A DNA stretch of 36,085 bases from Odoribacteraceae bacterium. GTDB taxonomy: Bacteria > Bacteroidota > Bacteroidia > Bacteroidales > Marinifilaceae. The notes under the pieces are model-generated. The model was not told the origin of the DNA, did no database searches, and was given only the letters and a program-made list of their open reading frames with translations. The translations under genes were made by a program, and so were the position numbers. Positions 7,627 to 14,092 of the stretch are shown piece after piece; the first letter of the stretch is position 1, and every line of letters begins with the position of its first letter. Location of the stretch: contig JAITJA010000034.1 in NCBI GenBank assembly GCA_031279175.1, positions 1-36,085 of the forward strand, given 5' to 3'.

Positions 7627-8772
7627 ATGAAGCTTGTGAAAAACGCTAACATCCTGGCCCCGGAAGCCATCGGGGTACGCGACATGCTTGTCGGTGGCGG
7701 GAAAATCCTGGCCATCGAACCAAAAATCCATCTCTCCGGCACGGATCTCGAGGTGATCGACGCCAACGGGCTGACGCTCGTCCCGGGATTGATCGACCAG
7801 CACGTGCACGTGACAGGGGCGGGAGGACAGCAGGGATTTGCATCGATGACCCCGCCCGTCGAGCTGGGAGCGCTTGTCGCTTGTGGCACGACAACGGTCG
7901 TCGGGCTGCTCGGCACGGATAGCACCACGCGCGACCTTCGCTCCCTGTATGCCAAGGTCCGCGCGCTTGACCAGGAGGGGATCACCGCTTACATGCTGAC
8001 CGGCTCGTTCGTCTACCCGCCCGTCACGATTACCGGCACCCTCCGCGGTGACATGCTATTCATCGATAAAGTCCTCGGGTGCAAGATTGCCATCAGCGAC
8101 GACAGATCCTCGTTCCCCACCGCCGGGGAGCTGGCGCGGTTAGTCGCGGACTTGCATGTTGCCGGCATGTTATCCGGGAAGGGGGGAATACTTCACGTTC
8201 ATCTCGGCGCGTTAGACACCGGCATGAAAGTGCTACTGGAGCTTGTCGAGCGATATCACCTGCCTGCCCGCCGCCTGTCTCCCACGCACGTCGGGCGCGC
8301 GCCGGAACTCTTCGACGAGGCAATCCGTTTCGCCCTCGCCGGCGGGATGATCGACATCTCTACCGGCGGCACGCGTTTCGACGAGCCGTACAAGCAAGTG
8401 CTGCTCGCCCTTCAGCGCGGCGTGCCCATCTCGCGCCTTACGTTCAGTAGCGACGGTAATGCCGGGGTTGTCAAGAGAGACGCCGCCGGGAACGTTCTCG
8501 ACTATCATCGCGCTCCCCTCGGCAAGAACCTCGAGCAGGTGATCAAGCTGATCACGGATGGAGGCCTTTCCCCTTCCGACGCTTTCCGGCTCGTGACGAG
8601 CAACCCCGCCGACAATCTTTCGTTGTCGTGCAAGGGGAGGATCTTCGCGGGGGCAGACGCTGACTTCTGCCTCTTCGATGAACACTTCTCCCCGAGACAT
8701 CTTTTCGCGCGAGGAGAGGCGATCACGCGCGACGGGGTAATCCTGAAGAAAGGAAACTTTGAAAATGCATAA
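7627..8772 (+). CDS. Isoaspartyl dipeptidase-like metallo-amidohydrolase with altered active site
   Basis: Amidohydrolase-superfamily enzyme related along its full length to IadA, which cleaves beta-aspartyl dipeptides. At 381 residues it is slightly shorter than the E. coli enzyme. All binuclear zinc ligands align with a constant offset of nine from E. coli: H59, H61, K153 (the carboxylated lysine), H192, H221 and D276. The substrate arginines R160 and R224 are also kept. E. coli Glu77, which contacts the substrate amino group, is Gln68 here (GAGGQQG). Tyr137, which polarises the scissile carbonyl, is Phe128 (TGSFVY). The E. coli residues are recalled rather than searched. The fold and metal chemistry are secure, but the substrate may differ from isoaspartyl dipeptides. 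Tyr130 might stand in for Tyr137. The gene sits in the middle of the operon and overlaps the next one. Confidence 0.85.
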   Translation: MKLVKNANILAPEAIGVRDMLVGGGKILAIEPKIHLSGTDLEVIDANGLTLVPGLIDQHVHVTGAGGQQGFASMTPPVELGALVACGTTTVVGLLGTDSTTRDLRSLYAKVRALDQEGITAYMLTGSFVYPPVTITGTLRGDMLFIDKVLGCKIAISDDRSSFPTAGELARLVADLHVAGMLSGKGGILHVHLGALDTGMKVLLELVERYHLPARRLSPTHVGRAPELFDEAIRFALAGGMIDISTGGTRFDEPYKQVLLALQRGVPISRLTFSSDGNAGVVKRDAAGNVLDYHRAPLGKNLEQVIKLITDGGLSPSDAFRLVTSNPADNLSLSCKGRIFAGADADFCLFDEHFSPRHLFARGEAITRDGVILKKGNFENA

Positions 8773-10129
8773 AACCATGAAAACACTCGCGATTCTATCC
8801 CTTCTTTCCCGGACGCCCGCCCGCCGCGCGCGTCTTCCCCTGCTACATGGCTTGTCGTGGTTACTCGTTCTCCTTTTCGCCCCGGGAGTCGCCCGGGCGC
8901 AGGAAGCGCGTCTCGACGCTTACACCATCGGCGAGGGTTTTACCTTCTCTTTCCCGGCTATTAATTATAGCATGACCCTCCGCGGCTACGTGCAAATGCA
9001 GTCTGACTCCCGCTTCTATACCGGCGACGCGGACGCGAGTCATCGTTTCCGCGTCCGGCGCGCCCGGCTACGTCTCTCCGGGCGATTACTTGACGGGCGG
9101 TTGACGTACCGGCTAACCGCTGATTTCTCCGAGTCCCTCTCGAGTGACGAGGCCAACAGTCTTTTGCACGACGCGTTCATCGCGTATAAACCCGCGTCCG
9201 GCATCACGATTACCATCGGGCAAGCGCCCGTCTCCACGGACAGCCGCGAAATGGGAATCTCGTCGAACACGCTCGCCTTCACCGACCGCAGCAAGCTCTC
9301 CTCCGCCTTCAGCACCATCCGCGAGGTTGGCGTCTCCGTCGAGGGTGATTTCCGCGTCGGGCAGCGGGCCGTGCTTCGTCCCGAGATCTCCGTTACTGAT
9401 GGTGACGGGAGCGTCACCCTCTCCCGCCGGTTCGGGGGGTTAAAGTACGGCGCGCGCGTGAATTTCCTTCCCTTCGGTCGCTTCCGGCAGTTCGGCGAAT
9501 TCTCCGGTACAGACCTCGTGCGCGAGGTAGCGCCGAGACTCTCCATCGGTGCCGCCGTCAGTTACAACGATGGCGTTAGCGATCGACGCGGCGGCAGGTC
9601 TTCGGGGGACATACTCTACCTTGACGCGGGGCAGCGTCATCTCCTCCCGGGATACGGCAAGATTGTCGCCGATTTCCTTTTCAAGTACCGGGGGCTTTAT
9701 CTCCTTGGCGAGTATGCCCGCGCGTGGGCCGACGTGCCCGGGGACATTGTTTACCGCGTCCGCGAGGACGGCTCGCTGGCCACGACCTTTGACGGTGGCG
9801 TCGAGGCCTACGTCAAGGGGCGCATGATGCTTGGCTCGGGGATCAATCTCGAGGCCTCGTATCTCTTCCCGCGCTGGCTGGCTTCCGCGGGGGCGCGTTA
9901 CACCCGGCTCTTCCCCGACGACAATTCTTACCTCAACAACACCTTGTATTATAACCGTAACACGGTACATGAATTGTCCGCCGCCAAGTACCTCAATCGC
10001 TCGCACGCCGTCAAGCTACAGGCATCCGTCGCGCGCGTCGCTGCCGGGGAAGGCAACCGCGACGTCTCCGGGAATGTCTTCACCGGCCCCGAGATTCTTT
10101 TCCAGTGTCTGTTACAGGTCTCCTTCTAA
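8765..10129 (+). CDS. Porin of the Porin_O_P (OprP/OprO-like) family
   Basis: Predicted outer-membrane beta-barrel. A signal peptide with a hydrophobic core (LSWLLVLLFAPGVARA, cleavage before QEA) is followed by alternating amphipathic strands rich in Arg, Tyr and Phe. Typical family blocks are FRVRRARLRLSGRLLDGRLTY, SNTLAFTDRSKL and PFGRFRQFGEFSG, and the protein ends in an aromatic strand, LLQVSF. The ATG at 8765 is chosen because AGGA lies about 10 bp upstream. An earlier TTG (8759) and a later ATG (8777) are possible. The start overlaps the end of the IadA-like gene. The arginine-rich barrel suggests passage of anionic solutes (inference). Confidence 0.82.
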   Translation: MHKTMKTLAILSLLSRTPARRARLPLLHGLSWLLVLLFAPGVARAQEARLDAYTIGEGFTFSFPAINYSMTLRGYVQMQSDSRFYTGDADASHRFRVRRARLRLSGRLLDGRLTYRLTADFSESLSSDEANSLLHDAFIAYKPASGITITIGQAPVSTDSREMGISSNTLAFTDRSKLSSAFSTIREVGVSVEGDFRVGQRAVLRPEISVTDGDGSVTLSRRFGGLKYGARVNFLPFGRFRQFGEFSGTDLVREVAPRLSIGAAVSYNDGVSDRRGGRSSGDILYLDAGQRHLLPGYGKIVADFLFKYRGLYLLGEYARAWADVPGDIVYRVREDGSLATTFDGGVEAYVKGRMMLGSGINLEASYLFPRWLASAGARYTRLFPDDNSYLNNTLYYNRNTVHELSAAKYLNRSHAVKLQASVARVAAGEGNRDVSGNVFTGPEILFQCLLQVSF

Positions 10130-10140
10130 ATCGCGTCCTC

Positions 10141-11658
10141 ATGTCACCCTACCCCCTGCTCCTCGCGTTACTATTTCCAGCGTGCGCGCTCGCCCAACAA
10201 CCGCGCGCGATGACCGAAAAGTTCTTTCCCGACCCCGGGATAGAGATCCCCACGCCCTCGTTCCAGAAAAAGCGCGGGTTTGCCTCTCTCCAGGAGACGC
10301 TCGCGTACATCCGGGCGACCATAAAAGATGATCCCCTGGCCACGCGTACCGTTATCGGGAAGACGAGGGGAGGGAAGGAGATACCGGCCGTCATCCTCCG
10401 CCGGGAAGATGGCAAACGAAAAACGCGCGTCCTGCTGCTCGCAAGGATTCACGGCGACGAGCCCGCCGGGACGGAGGCGCTCCTCTACTTCCTGCATCGC
10501 GTCTTCAGCGACAGCGACACGCGCGCGTTACTCGACCACCTCGACATCGCCCTGCTCCCGTTCATCAACATCGACGGCGGGGAGAAGCTCCGGAGAGAGC
10601 TCGACGGCGGGTTAGACATGAACAGGGACATGACAAAGTTGCTCGCGCCCGAGACCGTGGCGCTGAACCGGTTCGCGACAGCATTCTCTCCCGATATAGT
10701 GCTTGACTTGCACGAGTACCGGCCGTTTCGCGCCGACTACGCGCGCCTCGCCTCCTTCGGTGCTTGCGCGGCGCCCGACGTGATGTTGCTTCACAGTGAC
10801 AACCTCAATCGCGCGCCCGCTCTCGGGCTACTCCTCGAGCAGGCATTTTTACCTTCCATACACCGCGCGCTCTCGGACGCGGGAATGACGTCGCACCTTT
10901 ACTTCACGTCACGGCGAGAGGGTGGGGAGATCGTGTTAAATCTTGGTGGAGCCAGTCCCCGGTCATCGTCAACGTCGTTCGCGTTACGCGGCGCGATATC
11001 CATCCTCGCCGAGATCCGCGGGGCCGACATCGGGAGGACAGCCTTCAAGCGTCGCGTGCTCTCGGCGTATCTCGTGCTCGAGACCTTGTTGCGCGACGCC
11101 GTCGAACAGGCAACAGCCTTGCATGACGCGATCGCCGCCAACAACCAAGACTCGATCGTCGTCACCGCCACCCGTCCCGTCGCCCGCCGCCCGTTCCCAT
11201 TCATTGACATCGAGAAGAACGCGCGCGTCGACATCGACTTGCCCGCCCGCGCGGCTGCCGACGCGATACCCGTGATTGTCCGTTCGAGACCACTGGCATA
11301 TGCCATCGCCCCCGGGAATGACCACCTTGTCGAAAAGCTCGACGCGCTCGGCGTCATCACCCGCCGCCTGGATCGCGAGCAACGCGTCGACGGGGAAACA
11401 TTCCTCGTCTCCGCCTGCCGCCGCGCCGACACGCCCTTCGAGGGAATCGTCGAGCAGACCGTCACTACCTCCATTGTCCCACGCGCACTGCTTCTCCCAC
11501 CGGGTAGCGCGCTCGTGGAAATGAATCAACGAGCGGCAAACCTTGCCGCCATGCTGCTCGAGCCGGAAGCCGAAAACAGCTTCACGCGATACGGTCTCGT
11601 GACCGCGATCGCCGGACAAGAGTTACCCCTGTACAGGATCACCGGAAATATTCCATAA
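10141..11658 (+). CDS. M14-family zinc carboxypeptidase-like protein, exported
   Basis: Predicted envelope metallopeptidase. The start MSPYPLLLALL at 10141 gives a clean signal peptide (likely cleaved after ALA, before QQ). An earlier in-frame start at 10105 lies inside the porin gene. The M14 zinc site is present: H104 and E107 in HGDE, and H191 in DLHEY. The substrate-binding region FINIDGGEKLRR with MNRD and the catalytic Glu291 (ILAEIRG) are also seen. A C-terminal region of about 200 residues lies beyond the peptidase domain and is unassigned. M14 enzymes remove C-terminal residues or cleave cell-wall and amide substrates. It lies between two porin genes, 11 bp after the first, so it probably trims material entering through them. 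Confidence 0.85.
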   Translation: MSPYPLLLALLFPACALAQQPRAMTEKFFPDPGIEIPTPSFQKKRGFASLQETLAYIRATIKDDPLATRTVIGKTRGGKEIPAVILRREDGKRKTRVLLLARIHGDEPAGTEALLYFLHRVFSDSDTRALLDHLDIALLPFINIDGGEKLRRELDGGLDMNRDMTKLLAPETVALNRFATAFSPDIVLDLHEYRPFRADYARLASFGACAAPDVMLLHSDNLNRAPALGLLLEQAFLPSIHRALSDAGMTSHLYFTSRREGGEIVLNLGGASPRSSSTSFALRGAISILAEIRGADIGRTAFKRRVLSAYLVLETLLRDAVEQATALHDAIAANNQDSIVVTATRPVARRPFPFIDIEKNARVDIDLPARAAADAIPVIVRSRPLAYAIAPGNDHLVEKLDALGVITRRLDREQRVDGETFLVSACRRADTPFEGIVEQTVTTSIVPRALLLPPGSALVEMNQRAANLAAMLLEPEAENSFTRYGLVTAIAGQELPLYRITGNIP

Positions 11659-11670
11659 ACATTATACACG

Positions 11671-12879
11671 ATGAAAAGAGTTACCATTATCACCATGACA
11701 CTCCTCCTCGCCGCCGCCGCGCGGGCACAGGAGAACGCGATCGCGTACCAACCAGGGAACGGCGTCGAACTGCGTCTCGACGAGGGCAATTACGCCTTCC
11801 GCGTCGGCGGGATGCTACAGCCCGCTCTCGTCTATTCCGCCGCGACTACCGGCGAGGCCGAAAAACGCTTCACCGTCAAGCGCGGCTTATTCTCGTTACG
11901 CGGGGAAGCGCGACGGGAACGCGTCGAATTCTTCATGCAAGTCGATTTCGCGCGCAACTCTCCACTCCTCGACGCGTATCTCTCCTATCGCCCCCGCCCC
12001 TTTATCGCGCTGCACGCCGGGCAAAGGCAGTCGCCAACGAACAACCGCGAGATCAACCTACAGGAAAGCATGATCGCGATGGCGGACTACTCGTTATTGT
12101 CCACCATGTTCTCTGCCACCGGACGCGAGTTCGGCCTCTTCGTCGAGGGAGAGTTCAACGCCGGCCCGATTGTCCTGTTCCCGGCGCTCTCCGCGACTTC
12201 CGGCGACGGGATTAATGCATTCGGGACCACCTCCACCGATGTCGATCTCGGCGGCGTCAAGCTCGGCGTGCGCCTGGACATTGCCCCCTTTGGCCGCTTT
12301 GCTCCAGGGAACGATCGCTCGACGGTGGACCTTGCCCGCGAACCTGCACCGAGGCTCAGGGCCGGCGTCGCCGGCAACTACAACCGCGGGGCGAGCCACG
12401 CCACGGGCGACGGGCACGGCGCTTTCACGCTCCACGACGCGGATGGAAAGCCCGCCTACCCGGACTACCGCCGGTTACATGTCGACCTCTTGTTCAAGTT
12501 CCGGGGCTTCACGCTCCTGGGAGAGTACACCGTTGCCACCGCCACGGCCCTCGATGGCCTGTACACCGCCGCCGGTGGATCCTCCAAACTCCTCCCCGGG
12601 CAAGTCAGTCACTACCTGGCGCTCGGGGAAGCATTTCACCTCCAGGCCGGTTACATCTTCAAGTCCGGGTGGGAGATTGACGCCCGACACGTCCGCGCGC
12701 GCCCGGAATTTGCACGCGAAACGGCCTCCATCTTCCGCCGCGTCGACGCCTACGAGGCCGCCATTGCCCGCCATGTCGCGAACGGCCGCCTCAAGATACA
12801 GCTCGACGTCGAGCGGGAAATACGCGAGAGAGAGGATAACGTCACCCGCGCCGGCATGATCTTGCAAATCACCTTCTGA
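11671..12879 (+). CDS. Second Porin_O_P-family porin
   Basis: Predicted outer-membrane beta-barrel of 402 residues with a signal peptide (MKRVTIITMTLLLAAAARA, then QEN). It shares the layout of the first porin: FTVKRGLFSLRGEARRERVEF, a PFGRFAPGNDRSTVDLARE block and a terminal aromatic strand ending ILQITF. The two are recognisable paralogues, but far apart in sequence and not a recent duplication. It starts 12 bp after the M14 gene, and its stop overlaps the next start (TGATG). Two non-identical porins in one operon suggest that substrate and product, or two substrates, cross the outer membrane separately (inference). Confidence 0.82.
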   Translation: MKRVTIITMTLLLAAAARAQENAIAYQPGNGVELRLDEGNYAFRVGGMLQPALVYSAATTGEAEKRFTVKRGLFSLRGEARRERVEFFMQVDFARNSPLLDAYLSYRPRPFIALHAGQRQSPTNNREINLQESMIAMADYSLLSTMFSATGREFGLFVEGEFNAGPIVLFPALSATSGDGINAFGTTSTDVDLGGVKLGVRLDIAPFGRFAPGNDRSTVDLAREPAPRLRAGVAGNYNRGASHATGDGHGAFTLHDADGKPAYPDYRRLHVDLLFKFRGFTLLGEYTVATATALDGLYTAAGGSSKLLPGQVSHYLALGEAFHLQAGYIFKSGWEIDARHVRARPEFARETASIFRRVDAYEAAIARHVANGRLKIQLDVEREIREREDNVTRAGMILQITF

Positions 12880-13736
12880 TGCGATTGTCGATCCCCGCCG
12901 CGCTCCTGGCGCTGCTCGTCGCCTGCGACAAGGACGCGCCCGCGCCGTTCCTCGAGGGCCGCGGGACGACCGCGCTCGACGTCAACGGCAAGTCGATCGT
13001 CCTGCATTACTTCGTGCCCGGCAACGCGAGCGCCGGAACGCCACTACTCTTCCTCTTCCCCGGGATCGAACGCGACGCGAGTAACTATCTCGACGCGTGG
13101 ATCGAGAACGCCACCGCGGACGGACGCGCGGTGATCGCCTTCGAGTTTCCCGCGGCGACCTTCACGACGAGTGAATACATCACCGGGAACGTCATCGACG
13201 CCGCCGGCCGACTGGTAGATCCCGGCGAACGATCGTTCGCGGCGGTAGAACGCGCGTTTGATTACTTGAAGGAGGCCACCGGCAACCGCGTCGCGCGTCA
13301 CGACATGTTCGGACATTCTGCCGGCGCGCAATTCGTTCATCGTTACTTGATTTTCACCCCCGGCGCGCGGGTGAGAAGGGCTGTCGCGGCCAACGCCGGG
13401 TGGTATACCGTCCCCGATTTCTCGATTGACTTCCCGCACGGGTTGAAGGGAACGGGAGTCACAGCGGAAAGCCTCCGCGTGGCGTTTGCCGTCCCGCTCA
13501 CCATCCATCTCGGCATGAACGACACCCGGCAGGACGCGTCGTTAAATACTTCTCCCGGATCGACGCGACAGGGAGCCAACCGGTATGCCCGGGGGCGTTA
13601 TTTTTATAACGAGTGCTCCGCGATCGCTCGCGAGAATTCATTCCCTCTCGCGTGGACGAAACGCGAGCTTCCCGGCGTTGGCCACGAGCAAGCCAAAATG
13701 GCTCGAGACGCTGCCGCTATCTTCCGCGAGGAGTAG
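12879..13736 (+). CDS. Alpha/beta-hydrolase lipoprotein
   Basis: Predicted lipid-anchored serine hydrolase. The lipobox LLVAC places the lipid cysteine at residue 16. A nucleophile elbow GHSAG gives Ser147, with candidate acid Asp215 (GMNDT) and His269 (GVGHEQ), a complete catalytic triad in the right order. FLFPGIERDASNY is the usual oxyanion-hole region. It resembles esterases and depolymerase- or dienelactone-hydrolase-like families, but the substrate cannot be read. It is the last gene of the operon, overlapping the second porin gene by one base and followed by a strong terminator. It may remove ester-linked groups from the imported substrate (inference). Confidence 0.8.
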   Translation: MRLSIPAALLALLVACDKDAPAPFLEGRGTTALDVNGKSIVLHYFVPGNASAGTPLLFLFPGIERDASNYLDAWIENATADGRAVIAFEFPAATFTTSEYITGNVIDAAGRLVDPGERSFAAVERAFDYLKEATGNRVARHDMFGHSAGAQFVHRYLIFTPGARVRRAVAANAGWYTVPDFSIDFPHGLKGTGVTAESLRVAFAVPLTIHLGMNDTRQDASLNTSPGSTRQGANRYARGRYFYNECSAIARENSFPLAWTKRELPGVGHEQAKMARDAAAIFREE

Positions 13737-13786
13737 TGCTATACTCGTCGCTCTACCAGGGCTTTTAATCATGCCCGCGCCATCCC

Positions 13787-13817
13787 GCGACGTCTTTCCC
13801 GGACGTCGCTATTTTTT
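13787..13817 (+). terminator. Rho-independent terminator of the LRR-DcuC-IadA operon
   Basis: A perfect 8-bp stem, GCGACGTC (13787-13794) with GACGTCGC (13802-13809), is followed by TATTTTTT. It lies about 50 bp after the last stop codon. Confidence 0.9.
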
Positions 13818-13864
13818 CACGGTCGCGCGTCCCGGTCTCGTGCACCGTCGCGTGGGATACAGTT

Positions 13865-13990
13865 GACCACGCGATGTTAGCGCCCGACAATGGAATGTTG
13901 GCGCCCGACAATGCAATGTTGACGGCCGACAATGCAATGTCGACGGCCGACAATGCAATGTCGACGGCCGACAATGCAATGTTGACGGCC
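13865..13990. repeat. Tandem array of six 21-bp units (array 2)
   Basis: Six contiguous 21-bp units, the first one degenerate, followed by a fragment (GACTATCGGG) at 13991. The typical unit is GACAATGCAATGTCGACGGC plus C. Dyads inside the unit include GACA with TGTC and, across the junction, GTCG with CGAC. It lies between a plus-strand operon and a convergent minus-strand gene, next to terminators for both. The unit sequence is unrelated to array 1 although the period is identical. Confidence 0.95.
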
Positions 13991-14004
13991 GACTATCGGG
14001 CATG

Positions 14005-14056
14005 AAAAACCGGCGAAGCGTCAGGTAGTTGGAGACCTGAACGCGTCTCGCCGGTT
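14005..14056 (-). terminator. Terminator of the M60 peptidase gene (hairpin usable from both sides)
   Basis: The outer stem AACCGGCGA (14008-14016) with TCGCCGGTT (14048-14056) encloses further pairing (GCGT with ACGC, CAGGT with ACCTG). Read on the minus strand it ends in TTTTT (plus-strand A run 14005-14009), giving a good terminator for the gene ending at 14093. Confidence 0.85.
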
Positions 14057-14092
14057 ATTTACAGGTGATACTCGCGCGGGCGAGGGGAGATG

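Noticed and set aside
7627..8772. Cyanophycin dipeptide utilisation as the operon's role
   Set aside because: IadA-type enzymes can finish cyanophycin breakdown, but no cyanophycinase (S51 peptidase) is present and the amino-group contact residue is changed.
13765..13974. Minus-strand open frame encoding repeated SAVDIAL-like heptapeptides
   Set aside because: It is made of array 2 plus the terminator region. The repeat simply reflects the 21-bp period, and there is no start signal.
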